Below are positions 12,841 through 24,152 of a stretch of 64,000 nt of DNA, piece by piece; position 1 is the first letter of the stretch; the number at the start of each line of letters is the position of its first letter. A model generated the notes under the pieces. The model did not search any database. It was not told the origin of the DNA and saw only the letters and a program-made list of their open reading frames with translations. The position numbers were made by a program, and so were the translations under genes. The stretch is from Ricinus communis. Taxonomy: Eukaryota > Streptophyta > Magnoliopsida > Malpighiales > Euphorbiaceae. Where the stretch lies: positions 26,057,939 to 26,121,938 of the forward strand of contig NC_063257.1 of NCBI RefSeq assembly GCF_019578655.1, in the 5' to 3' direction.

Positions 12841-13420
12841 GTAAGTCCCTTCATTTGTTGCATTATATTTTTTTTTTTATTATTATGATTTCACTTCTAT
12901 TTTAGACATATACTTTTGTTAGGACATGCTAGGATATTTTGGTGGCTCTATATTGTAACTATATGACCTTGGTTAGGTTAATCTACATTAGTTGTTGTGT
13001 TTGTGGTGTAGTTGGTTATGAAATTGATAAGTGTGGGGTTTTGGTGGAAATAAAATGTGCCTACAGCATGCAAAGCATACTTTTGTTAGGACATGCTAGG
13101 ATATTTTGGTGGCTCTATATTGTAACTATATGACCTTGGTTAGGTTAATCTACATTAGTTGTTGTGTTTGTGGTGTAGTTGGTTATGAAATTGATAAGTG
13201 TGGGGTTTTGGTGGAAATAAAATGTGCCTACATGCAAAGCATGAATAATGTTTAGATTTAAATTGCAATTGCTGGTTCATGATAAATTAGATTGATATAT
13301 ATCGGTTTATTAGTTTATACAAGTTTTGGTTAGTCAAGTATAATCATTATACGTTGATTCGGTAGATTATTTCTTTCATTAACTTGAATTTTTACAAAAA
13401 CTAATAATTCGTTGCATTAG
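12841..13420 (+). other. Predicted intron in the leader of the env-position ORF (copy 1)
   Basis: The donor reads ctcag/gtaagt, a perfect plant consensus, and the acceptor reads ttgcattag/g five bases before the ATG at 13426. Copy 2 has aacttcaa/gtaagt and the same ttgcattagg acceptor before its ATG. Conservation of both borders, with the ATG just after the acceptor in both copies, supports a spliced subgenomic-type mRNA. The intron here is 580 bp because of an internal 167-bp duplication; copy 2's is 431 bp. The polypyrimidine tract is weak. Confidence 0.5.
12913..13240 (+). repeat. 167-bp direct duplication in the intron
   Basis: The unit starting cttttgttaggacatgctag at 12913 repeats at 13080. 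The two copies match base for base for about 153 bp, ending at the cctaca shared by both. Copy 2's intron has a single, diverged version. Identity inside an otherwise eroded element suggests that the duplication is young. Each unit carries gataagtgtggggtt, which resembles the polypurine motif at the LTR edge. Confidence 0.93.
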
Positions 13421-13425
13421 GTGAT

Positions 13426-14850
13426 ATGACGGACCGCGATAAATCTCGTAGAAAGCAACTGAAACGCGTCGCTACTAGCAAGCGATTGCGTGGTGAAGGA
13501 ACGTCTTCCACCACGACTGTGAACCGGCCACCGACTTCCACCTCCACCACAACAAATAGTCCGACCTCGGAGAGCACTACTGTGAATCCATCCACACTGG
13601 CCGTCATCCATTGTGGACATTCCCTAATGCGACAATGAAAGTAGATTCCAAGTCATGAGATGGAAGCAAGTGATGGCGGGCCGTTGCATAGACTTCACAT
13701 CCCTAGAGAGAGTGTGATTGGCTCAAGATGTGCACGCACTGATCGAGACTCTGCCATATGCGAGATTCTTTGACATCATTGAGCCAACCTCCGTGAGCTT
13801 ACGATCGAGTTCCTCAGCACCTTCTTCCTGCAGCGGATCACAATCCCGGCATCGACCTAATGCAATTTATTTTAGGCTTGGGGGAAGGGAGTTCTCGATG
13901 TCGGTCCCACAATTTGGAATGCATTTGGGATTATGGACTGAATAAGAAATCTCGGGGGAGGAGTATCAGGGTTGTCTCTACATCCACCCAATTTCATATG
14001 ACGCCATGTGGGATTCATTGGTAATGAGGAAACATACTACCCAAGCAGGTCTAAGGCATCTAGCCTCTGGGACCATCTCCGCTACATTCATACCCTACTA
14101 GCTTACACCATTACAAGCCGAGGGGACAGTTTTGGGGCCACACGTGATCGATGTCTTTATTCTCCGGGCTATGCAACATCTGGAAGAAGCTAGACTTAGG
14201 ATATTTATTGGCTCGCCAAGTCCGTTCATTTATAGTAGACGCCCAGAAGAAGATGCATTGTTGTTTCGGTCCGTATGTGACTAGGTTAGCTAAGAGACTA
14301 GATGTATTGGACGGATGTCTGTCGGAGCTTTCAAATATTGGTGACATGACACCACTAGGGATCAGACAAATGATCAACATGCAGATGATCACGGCTACTA
14401 GACATCCACATGGTATTGAATATAGGCTCGTGAGCACAATAGTCGGGGAAGCTAGAGGCTAGAGGAGCCCAACATCCGTCGGCTAGGATTCCGGATGTTA
14501 GGATTCCTAACCCAGCTAGAGTGTTTATGCCTTCATCTGGAGCCTCATCCTCTCATTCGGTAGAGCCATCGAGCGTCCAGATCAGTGCTTTGGCCGACCG
14601 TCTAGATCGAGTCTGCGATCTGGCGAAGACACCGAGTTTGTGCGGTTTCAAGAAGAAAGCGAAGGCACAGGCGGTTTGAGCGATTACACTTCAACAGTTC
14701 GAGTGGTTTAGAAAGACAGGCCACCCGGACAGACTTCATAGTAGTGCAGATTCAAAAGATGCAAGAGGCTGGAGCACAAAATCAACGGCTCATTGATGAT
14801 ATGGAGTTCGATTTGGCGACATGCTTCACAGACCCTGATCCACCACATAC
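13426..14850 (+). pseudogene. env-position ORF of Athila-like element, copy 1 (decayed)
   Basis: The start ATG follows the predicted acceptor. The first stretch is basic (MTDRDKSRRKQLKR) then Ser/Thr-rich, and stops at about 13638. The conserved core is picked up by other frames: RWKQVMAGR, LAQDVHALIETLPY, AIYFRLGGREFSMSVPQFG, then from 14151 LDLGYLLARQVRSFIVDAQ and MTPLGIRQMINMQM. A TGA replaces Gly in the ..ERV*LAQ.. segment near 13718, and several frameshifts separate the blocks. The pattern (F.LGGREFSMSVPQFG..LGL) resembles the plant 'ATHILA ORF-1' / plant-transposon-protein type of env-position proteins, whose function is unknown. The C-terminal proline-rich tail seen in copy 2 is deleted here. 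No signal peptide or membrane segment is evident. Confidence 0.65.
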
Positions 14851-16017
14851 TGTTAATATTGCTGCTTATTATTGTGATTGACTGTTTAAACTTTGGGTTG
14901 AGAATTCATGCAATTTTAAATCACTCAAATGGTGAGATTTTGAGCCAATTGGTGCATCACTATTATGCTCCCTTTTCTTTCATTAGTGAGCATTTTACAG
15001 AATCTCTGTTTCTAGAACTTGCTTTACGATATCTGTTGAGATTACATGAATTGTCAATAATCGTGAGATGATTTGGGCACTTAGGATTTACACAATTTGG
15101 CCAAAAAGCCTAACCCTATTTTTCCCTTAGTGAACCAATTTTGAGCCTTAGCCATTCCTTTCGTGACAATAATAACAGTGACACTCATCTTATCACTTCT
15201 ATTCATTTGACCATTCTATCTACCATTGTTGCTGTAAATTATATAAGTTATGCTGCATTTTACTTTGGATCAATCTGCATTCATATATTTCACTAAGTTG
15301 CTAGATTTTTCATAGATGCTCCCTTCAATTATTGTATGTGTCAATAACCAACAACTCCTACATAAGTTGTTGTAATATATATACTATGTATATATATTTA
15401 TATATAAAAAATAAAAAAAAAACAAAAAAAAAAAAAGTAGAAAGTATTAATTTAGTTCATTTCGAGCATCATCTTATTTTTAGAGCAACTTAGTGTTCAT
15501 TTTGGTACAGCACTTGATCCTTCATTACTTTCTTGCATTACTTGCTTAACTTCCAGCAACTTGTAGCCTACTTTCCATATTTATACCTACCTTACCTTAA
15601 CCCCATTACAACCTGGCTCAAGACTCTTTGATCATGATTATTGATTATTTCGTAGTAGTGGAGATTGAATCCATAAGCAAGCCTATGGTAAGCACTTTTT
15701 CTGTATTTTTGCGTTGAGAGCTTGGCGATCTTCTTTCACCTATATACACTTGTGTGTTTTGAGTGATATCTTGTGAGGCATGATTCTCAATTTCTTAATT
15801 TAGATGGTTTATCATTTTAACTTTAGCAACTTTATTAAGTTTGCTCTTTCTCCTAAGGATTTAGTGATTTGGGGATTTTGGGAAAAATCATTACGCAGTT
15901 TTGAAATTTATTTTGAGCTAACCTCCTGCAATGCAGTTGATTGAGTTATTTCATATCTTTTGAGGAGTGAGTTGTAAATTGCTTGAGGACAAGCAAAAGT
16001 TTAAGCATGGGGTAATT
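14851..16017 (+). other. 3' non-coding region of copy 1 up to the LTR
   Basis: No coding sequence. It aligns with about 35060-36254 of copy 2, after a deletion of roughly 600 bp that removed the proline-rich tail and proximal 3' region. It holds blocks such as tttctagaacttgc and gatgatttgggca, and an AT microsatellite. It ends in gcttgaggacaagcaaaagt followed by a ttaagcatggggtaattt polypurine-type motif directly before the LTR. Confidence 0.7.
15370..15436. repeat. AT/A-rich microsatellite
   Basis: An (AT)n tract merges into runs of A. It follows agttgttgtaatatatat, and copy 2 has a similar AT tract after the same gttgtaatatata lead (35625-35665). The slippage-prone site is therefore ancestral to both copies. 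Confidence 0.8.
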
Positions 16018-17487
16018 TGATACGCATCATACTACACATGTTTTCATGCCCGATTGTTCACATTTTTATGCATGATTATCCCGTTTTATGCTAGAATCAC
16101 CTGTCTTTTATTTCCCTTTTCGTTTCAGGTCATTTTCGAAGGACACCATCAGTAATCGAGGGAAATACGTGTGATTACGGAGCAAAATCCATCAAATTGG
16201 GCGAGAACAAGCACCCCGAGGGTTGAGCACGGCCTAGACTCCTGCCGTGCTGAATTATCAAGAGGCTATCCCCAATTGTGCCATTTCAAACACGCCTTGG
16301 TAGCCACCACGGCCTCCGGCCGACTGTGGTGGATCAGCACCGCCTTGGGCATGGTCTGGAAGGAGTCGGCACCGGCTTAGGCACTGCCCTCACAGATTGA
16401 CAGCTGGATTCCGGTAGTCAATCATCACATCTGGACTCCGTACGAATCAACTATATAGGCGATTTTGAATTCTAATTGAAGGGGATGATTTTTGGACTCA
16501 ATTCCAAGACACACACTTAATCAAATATTTCCTATACCTCAATTGTAGACCTGGAGAGATCAATTTTCATCAATTGAAGGGGGGATTCCACTTATTCCAA
16601 CATCGAATTGAAGATCAAGACAAACTTTGGGAGCATTCAAGAGGCAACTAGGGTTTGAGATTTTGAATTTGCAAATTTAGGGTTTCTCATTCAGCTTGAA
16701 AGAGAAGGGTGTACATACCTTTAATTTGTTTTTCCTTATTTTGTTCTTTAATTGCTTTGACTATGAACATGAGCAGCTAGATCTTTTGAATCTATTAGGG
16801 TTCACCTTTGTTGATGGATTATGCTTAATTGTTAGTTTTTTTATAATTGTCATTCTTGCAATCTTCTTGCTATTCAGTAATAAAAGTTTGATGCAGTTAA
16901 TTTGAGACGTTGGATTAATTGCTTATTAGGTTGTTTCTTGACATTGAGAAATGCTTGTTACAACTGGATTTTGAATAGTAAGGACTGGTAGTTAACACTT
17001 AGAGATGAAGTTGATTTACTCGCCGGATTAAGAACTAACAACTCTTAATAGTCTTAAATCATACTTAATGCTAATTTGTAGTAATATGATAGGAAGAGAT
17101 TCCATTAGGTTAGTGCAGGTTTAGGAATCCGGTAAGCTCGAGAGAGGAACCGAGATTCAATTCAGGATTTAGGCACGGGTAAGCAAGATCGGCAATCCAT
17201 AAAATTCATCTTTAGAATTCCATCACTTAGGCTCCCTTTTGGATTTATTTCTCTCTTTACAATTGTCTTTTAATTGTCCATTGTTGTCCTTCATTTACTT
17301 AATTGCACTCATAACCATTAGCTGGTATGTTAGAACTTTCACACCCTATTTCAGACTAGATAACATAGCAAGCAGTAGTAACTCTAGGTTCACCCGATCT
17401 CCAGGGATACGACCTTGATACTCACTAGTGCTAGGCTGCATCGGTAGGTTCACTGCCTTAGGTGTAGGTTGCATAAAGAGCCCATCA
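16018..17487 (+). mobile_element. 3' LTR of copy 1
   Basis: Begins TGATACGCATCA right after the polypurine-type motif and ends GAGCCCATCA, giving TG...CA termini and 1470 bp. U3 carries CACGG/CCGTG clusters (about 16220-16380) and a tatatagg motif at 16452. The 3' part has a conserved block (tacgaccttgatactcac, ctaggctgcatcggtaggtt, cactgccttagg) shared with all Athila-like LTRs in this window. No 5' LTR remains for comparison. Confidence 0.8.
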
Positions 17488-18345
17488 AGTTTTTCCTATA
17501 TCAAAGGATTAAACCCGTATGCAAGTTTGATTTCATTGCCCAAGATCTATCTAGAACCAGATCAATGGAAACCTTAGACCTTTCAAGTATATTAAACTAT
17601 CAAATCTAAGGTATTAAAGATAGAAGATGCCATAATTTAGTATGGATCCTAAATTAATAAGTTGGATTTGAATGCCACAAATAATGAATTACTCGATAAG
17701 TTTGAATTAGCTCTAAACAAGAAATAAGAATAGAGTATAAACTCACAAAATATATTAATCATTAATCAATCAATGAACTTGAAAATTCGTACTAGGCTTT
17801 AATAGCCTTTAGAAAACCCTAATTCTAAGCTATTGAACATTCTAACTATAAAAGATAACTAAAAATAATGTCCTAATACTCCTAAAATACTATGTAGCTG
17901 CCTATTAGGAGTAAGAAGCCCTAGTTTCTTTAAGTCACATGCATGGGCCATCTTTGCTAGAGCGAATTAGGCCCAAACTCCTATATGCTCCTTTATGTTC
18001 ATTAAGCTTATATTAGATTTATTCAAGTCCAATAAACTGAATTCGATTAATAAGCCTTGAATTTGAATCCAACTCTTCAAGCCTTGATGTGTCCTTAGCC
18101 CAAATGTCTTGAATAAGCCCATTAAGAGCTTCTTTTATCTTCCTAACCTTGGACCTTGTAACTGGGTCTCCATGGATGTGAAGTGGATCTTGAATCCTAG
18201 TTCGATTAGGATTCCCAATGTCACTTGAATTCTTGAATCTTAGTTAGAGTAGGATTCCTTGTCAGAATAGTATTCTTTCAACTAGTAGGATTTGCATCAT
18301 TAGGATTCCTTATTGGAGTAGGATTTCTTGTGCTAGATGGGTTCT
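17488..18345 (-). pseudogene. Ty3/gypsy polyprotein C-terminus and 3' flank (remnant 1)
   Basis: Reading the minus strand from about 18180 to 18030 gives a GDPVTRSKVRKIKEALN-like motif, then IQDIWAKDTS and a Leu/Asn-rich tail. This matches the usual 'GPITR(A/S)RAKK(I/L)KEAL' end of plant Ty3/gypsy polyproteins. Upstream on the minus strand (about 18200-18340) are short Asn/Pro/Ser/Arg-rich repeats built from a roughly 21-bp unit containing aggattcc/aggagtcct. The rest (17488-18030) is AT-rich 3' untranslated/LTR-type sequence. About 840 bp align with 43730-44670, and the opposite strand version is at 47530-48085. Confidence 0.65.
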
Positions 18346-20031
18346 TATCAATGATGGAGATTCCAATGGTCCAAATCTTGAATTGTAATATTAGGGTGTG
18401 GCTTAATTCCAAATCTAGGTTTGCTAGTGCTGCTCTTCATAAGTCCATAAAGTTCTTGTAAGAATGCATAACTTGATTTTCCATAAGGTAGAAAACTAAA
18501 ATAATATGCTCACTAGCCTCAAGTGTTCGGTTGCATGTAGTTTTTATATTGTGAAAGCCCTAACTCCATATAAAGAAGAAATAATAAGCTAAATATGAAT
18601 AAATAAATAAAGAAGGATGGATAAATTAAAGTTAAATAAAGAACCGGAGAGGAGTTGACTGGTCAAGAGCTTTGTTGTCCCAAATTTTATGAGCCAGCTT
18701 AACAAAAGCAAGGGAAAATCTGCAAGGACCTACTTAATAACAACCCGATCCAAATTACTTCTTTATATGCACCCTAGACATCAAAACCCTCACATTCCCA
18801 CTAGCTACACTTGGATTAATCGAAACCCATATGATTTCTCACTATCGTGCATGGATTTACATTTTGTCTTGCTTGATCATCAAGCTAAGCTCTAATGTTA
18901 CCCGTCAAGCTTGTCAATTGCATTCCTATGATTCCTTCAGCCAATCCTTGTGTCATTAGGAGTCCTTATGCCTAAAGGGACATGGAATGATGGAGATCCC
19001 AATGGTCCAAATCTTGAATTGGAATATTGGTCGTGGCTCGATTCCAAATCTAGGTTTGCTAGTACGGGTCTTGATAAGTCCACAAACTTCTTGCAAGGAT
19101 GCATAACTTGATTTCCTGCAAGGTAGAAAACTAAAATAATATGCTCGCTAGCCTCAAGTATTCGATTGCATGTAGTTTTTATATTGTGAAAACCTTAATT
19201 CCATATGAAGAAGAAATAAGAAGCTAGATATGAAGAAATAAATAAAAAAGGATGAATAAACTAAAGTCAAATCAAGAACTGGAGAGGAATTGACTAGTCA
19301 ACAGCTCTTGTTGTCCTAAATTTTATGAGCCAGCTTAATGAAAGCAAGGGGAAATATGAAAGGGCATACCTTATAACCACCTGACCCAAATTACTTCTTT
19401 ATATGCATCCTAGACATCAAAATGCTCGCATTCCTATCTCACTATCGCACATGGATTTACATTTTGTCTTGCTTGATCAACAAGCTAAGCCCTAATATTA
19501 TCGATCAAGCTTGTCAATTGCATTCCTATGATTCCTTACGCCAATCCTCGCGTCATCAGGAGGCCTCATGCCTAGAGGTACCAGGAATAAGCCTCAATTC
19601 TCGTCGTTCCCTTTTTCTTCCAAAAGTTCTATTTGCAATCATTCGAAGAATGATATCAATACTCAATAAACTAATTTTCTTTCTTCGCATTAGTCAAAGT
19701 ATTGAATCAGTGCCTATGATTGCCACTTCCATGAGCTTTCTCTCAACAGTCGTGTTTATGCTCCCTAGATAATACCAAACTATCACAATAGAGAAAAAGG
19801 AGTTGATTGGATAACAACTCTTATATTCCCAAATTTTATGAAGCTAGATTAACAAAAATAGGGGAGAATTTATATGGGCATACCTAATAACATTCCGGTC
19901 CAAAATACATAATTCTATGCATCCTAGACATCAAAACAAACGCATTCCCGCTTGGATTAATTGAAAGCAACATGATTTCTCCCTTACGCGCGTGGATTTG
20001 CATCTTGTCCTGCTAGATCATCAAGTCAAGT
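18346..20031 (+). repeat. About 1-kb dispersed/tandem repeat, partial units
   Basis: Contains two to three partial units of the window's common repeat. Landmarks in order: cataacttgatttcc..caaggtagaaaact, aataatatgctc, tgaataaataaata, ggagttgactggtcaac, catgatttctccctta, cttgatcatcaagctaag, gtcaagcttgtcaattgc, ggaatgatggagatcc, ttcggagaatgatatcaata, ttatgctcccc. The landmark at about 18470 recurs at about 19105, so one unit is internally shortened. No recognised coding function. Confidence 0.85.
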
Positions 20032-21484
20032 TGATGTGTGCTACTTGTGTTAGGTAAAATCTAAGGCAGTTTACCTATCGATGCAGTCTAGCACTAATGG
20101 CGAGTATCAAGGTCGTATTCCTCGGGAAAGTGAAAGCCCAGAGTTACTCCTTTGTTCTTTATTATATTAACCTAAAATGAGTGATGAATAATTTCTAAAC
20201 TAACTAATAGCTACAAGCTAAGTTCTAAGGGAGATGCAGGAGTAATTGATAACTAAAATAACCAAGACAAGAAAGCAAACCCAAAGGGAACCTAAACTAG
20301 TTGGCAATCAAACAAAAGATAAAGGATTGGTGAGTCTAATTATGCTACCCGTGGATGAATTCTTAACCGAATTCGGTTTCTCTCTCGAGATAATCGAATT
20401 CCTAAATCTAATAACCTAAAGTTGGAATCTCTTCCTAACGATTGATTCTTAAATTCACATTAAGCTTTAATCCGCCTCTATTAAGCTTTGTTAATTCCTA
20501 ATCCGGCTAGTTATTTACCCTTATCTCTAAGCGATTATTAACCAGTTCTTGCTATTCAAAATTCCAATTGCCAAATGGACTTCTCAATCACACAAAGCAA
20601 TCTAAACACACAATTCACAACGTCTCATGAATGATGCATTATCTTATTAATACTGAAAGCAAGAAGAATACAAAACTAACCCAAACAATCCAACAATATA
20701 ATACTAAGCCAACATAGTAAAGAAATCCCAATGGATTTAATCAATCTAGCTAATCATGTTCATTATCAAAATACACAAGAATTCAATTACAACAATGAGT
20801 AAAGGTAGAGAAAACCTAATTACACCCTTGGATAAGAGTAAACAGCCCCAATTCCTTTTGCTCGATCTTGAGTCGATCCTTGTTCTCCTTGCTCGATTTG
20901 AAAACCAATCAATGAACCTCGCCCAATCTTCAATCCTTGAAGGGAATCCGATTGAAACCTTGATCCAAGTCTCCTTTTCCCTTGGTTCTAGCTCAGAAAA
21001 CCCTTAGGGAGAGAAAAATTAGGGTTTTGGACGTTCTCCCATGCTCTTTCCTTCCTTTCCTCTCTTCTTTCTTTTAATTAATTCCCCCTGTCACCGCCAA
21101 CACGGCCGTGTTGATGCCTGTGTTCCTAACACGGGCTGGTGTTTATGCCCGTGTTACTCTTTATGGTCGTGCTCCCTAAAAACTTCTTTTTCTTTAATGT
21201 TTGATGCATCCAACACGGCCATTGTTGGTGCCCGTGTTGGGAACACGGCCAGTGTTGAAATCAACACAGTCGTGTTTAGTTTCCTCATGCGCATACTTAG
21301 CTTGTTTCGGCAACTTTGACATCTAATTATGCTCCAATTCTTCCCTTTATCATTCTTTGACTTCTTTTGAACCTAATGCACACAAACAGACGCATAGGGT
21401 GAGTGTTGGGACCAATTCACATCCAAATGTCCATAAAATCAATCTTAAAAATCTCATTTAGATGTGTGTATTTTAGAAACATCA
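20032..21484 (-). mobile_element. Solo LTR of Athila-like family (minus strand)
   Basis: Begins tgatgtgtgctacttgtgtt and ends ttttagaaacatca on the plus strand, so both ends fit TG...CA; 1453 bp, close to the 1426-bp LTR at 56856-58281, of which it is the reverse complement. It carries the CACGG cluster (about 21095-21270) and the LTR-end block gatgcagtctagcac. The flanks are caagt and caagc, a 4-of-5 target-site match, and lie inside a copy of the 1-kb repeat that resumes on the other side (gatcatcaagtcaag | ccatattgccatcggtcaag). No internal region remains, hence solo LTR by recombination. Confidence 0.88.
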
Positions 21485-22865
21485 CAAGCCATATTGCCAT
21501 CGGTCAAGCTTGTCAATTATATTTATGCTCGCCAAATAAAATAAAACCATCAAACTAGATAGAGATTAGATAGAGTGAAACAGAAGAAACGAACAAAATG
21601 AGAATAGAGGAGGGATTTTGGATCTGGTAAGGAAACAAATTAGAAGTTCTTTATTTTCTTCCATACGGCTAAGCGAAAGGATCAAATCGAATTGATTAAA
21701 TACAAGAATCGATAAAGTACACAAAAGAAAAAAAGGACATAAGCGATAAGTCTATGTTCGCTAGCTTAACACAAATAAAGGAGACTTCGTCTAAGCCTAC
21801 CTAATTATACTCCGACCCAAATTTCATCATTATATCCAGCGCTAACATTAAAATGCTCGCACTACTGCTTGTATTACGATTGGATTTCATGGTTTCTCCC
21901 TTACGAGCATACATTTACGTCTTGTCCTACTTGATCATGAAGCTAAGCACAATGCCATCAGTCAAGCTTATTAATTGAGTTCCCATGATTCTTTACGCCA
22001 ATCGTTGTGTCATCAGAAGTCATCGTGCCTAGAGTAACAAGGAATGATGGAGATTCTAATGGTGCAAATCCTCCATCGGGATATTGAGCGTGCCTCGATT
22101 CTCATTATTCCCACTTTCTTGTAAAAAGATTTGTATGTGATCATTCGGAGAATGATATCAATACACAATCGACTAATTTTCTTTCTTCTCATTTGTCTAA
22201 CCATTAGATCGATGCCTATGATTACCGCTTCCACGCGCTTTCACTCAACACTCGTACTTATGCTCCCTAAATAAAATTAAACCATTATATTAGATAGAGA
22301 TTAGAAAGAGAGGCATAAATCAAAGAAATAAAATGAGAAAATAGGTAAGATTCCGGATCCAATAAGGAAAGAAATCATAAGTTCTTTGTTCTTTTCTATG
22401 CAACTAACCGTAATGAGCAAATCAAATTCATTTAAACACAAGGGCAGATAAAGAACACAAAAGAATGAAAGGACGTGAGTGATAAGTCTATGTTCATTAG
22501 CGCGAGTGTGGATAAATTTTCAAAGTTCTTGAAAGAACCGATCACTTGACTTTTCGCAAGTTATTACACTGAAATAATATGCTAATTCGCCTCAAGTAGC
22601 ATGCAATTTTTATATTTTAAAGGCCTCATTCCATAAGAAAAAGAAACTAGAAGATAATTTGAATAAATAAATAATGAAATATGGATAAACTAAAGTCAAA
22701 TCAAGAACTAGAGAATAGTTGACTAGGCATAACTCATGATTCAAAATTTCATGAGCCAACTTAACAAAAATAAGGAAAAATTAGCATGGGCCTACATATG
22801 CTTGGATTAATTGAAAATGACATGATTTCTCCCTTATGCACATGGATTTACGTCTCCTCCTGCTT
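21485..22865 (+). repeat. 1-kb repeat, continuing after the solo LTR
   Basis: The interrupted unit resumes with gccatcggtcaagcttgtcaatt and runs through ggaatgatggagattct near 22040, then into a second partial unit with the cacttgacttttcgcaag landmark near 22540. Short open frames here are not conserved as proteins. Confidence 0.8.
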
Positions 22866-23490
22866 AATTATTTAGGAATCAAGAGAATGCAATTGACAAG
22901 CTTGACAGACGGTATTGAGGCTTGACTTGATGATCAAGCAGCACGAGATGCAAATCCACACTCGTAAGGGAGAAATCATGTTAGCTTTTGATTAATACAA
23001 GCGGGAATGCATGCGTTTTGATGTTTAAGAGGCATATAATGAAGTAAATTGGGCCAGACTGTTATTTTGTATCCCCACGCGAAATTAACCTTGTTTCCAT
23101 TCAGGAAGCATGGGAACATAATTGACAAGCTTCACCGATTGCATTGGAGCATGACTTGATGATCAAGCAGGACAAGAGGAAAATCCAAGCATATGATGGA
23201 GAAATCATGTTACTTTCGGTTAATCCAAGCGAGATGCACACATTTTGTTGTTTGGGATGCATATAATGATGTAATTTAGGCCAGACTTTAGTTTATTCAT
23301 CGTTTCTTATTTATTTATTCATATTTAGCTTCTAGTTTCTTCTTTTTATGGAATGAGGGCTTTTGCACTATGAAAATCGCATGCAACCAAATATTTGAGG
23401 CTAGTGAGCATATTGTTTTAGTATCCTACCATACGGAGAAATAAGTTATGGGTTCTTTCAAGACGTTTGTAGACTTATGAAGACTCCTAC
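22866..23490 (-). repeat. 1-kb repeat, inverted partial units
   Basis: The landmarks appear reverse-complemented: aattgacaagcttgac, gatgatcaagcag.acgag, ggagaaatcatgtta, attaatccaagcg, then tatggaatgagggctttt and gggttctttcaag. The aattgacaagctt landmark appears twice (about 22890 and 23125), so there are two inverted fragments in tandem. A switch of orientation occurs at each edge. Confidence 0.75.
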
Positions 23491-24152
23491 CTAATAAAAC
23501 CCCGGCCCAAATGACATAATTACATGTGTCCCAAACATCAAAATGTATGCATTCCTTTTGGATTAATCGACAATAATATGATTTCTCCTTTATGTATATG
23601 GATGTGTCATCTTGCTAGATCATCAATTCACACCCTAATGCCACCGATCAAGCATGTCAATTGCATTCCCATGATTCCTTATGCCAATCCTTGTGTTAAT
23701 CAGGAGTCCTCATGCTTAGAGGAACATGGAAGGATGGAGATCTCAATAGTGGAAATCTCGATTCTCAGCGTTGTCTTTTTCCTCCAAAAGATTTGTCCAC
23801 GTTCATTATGAGAATGATATGCATACTCGATCATCTAATTTTCTTTCTTTGTATTTGTCTAAGCATTGTATCAGTGCTTATGATTGCCGCTTCCAAGCGC
23901 TTTCAATCAACACTCGTATTTATACTCCCCAAATAAAATGAAAACATCAAACTAGGCAGTTATTAGATTTAGTAGGACAAAAGAAACGAACAAAATGAGA
24001 ACATAGGTGGGATGTCATATTTGGTAAGGAAAGAAATCACAAGTTCTTTATTCTCTTCCATATGGCTACGCAAAAGGATCAAATCGAATTGACTTAAACA
24101 CAAGGGTCGACAAAGAATAGAAAATAAAGGAAGGACGTAAGGGATAAGTCTA
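23491..24152 (+). repeat. 1-kb repeat, forward partial unit
   Basis: Runs from ctcctacctaataaaa through catgtcaattgcattccc, gaacatggaaggatggagatc, gagaatgatatgcatactcgatc and aggaaggacgtaagggataagtc, where it is cut by the next insertion. Confidence 0.78.

Larger units (their letters stand above)
12478..17487 (+). mobile_element. Athila-like Ty3/gypsy copy 1, 5'-truncated
   Basis: Order on the plus strand: CACGG-rich promoter modules, TATA-like box, short leader, intron, decayed env-position ORF, AT-rich 3' region with a microsatellite, polypurine-type motif, 3' LTR (16018-17487). It aligns in the same order with copy 2 (32083-37735). No gag, PR, RT or integrase is present. The left side is cut by the 39-bp minisatellite at about 12477 and no 5' LTR is visible. 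Athila assignment is inference from the ORF position after the pol-end motif in copy 2 and from the PBS type of the related element at 58288. Confidence 0.7.

Noticed and set aside
16696..16905. Small membrane protein in the 3' LTR of copy 1
   Set aside because: T-rich LTR sequence; the frame is not preserved in the homologous part of copy 2's LTR.
20756..21319. Frames in the LTR shared with 27118-27324 and 57117-57332
   Set aside because: They are antisense to the Athila-like LTR; similarity reflects LTR homology, and the frames are not kept at equal length.
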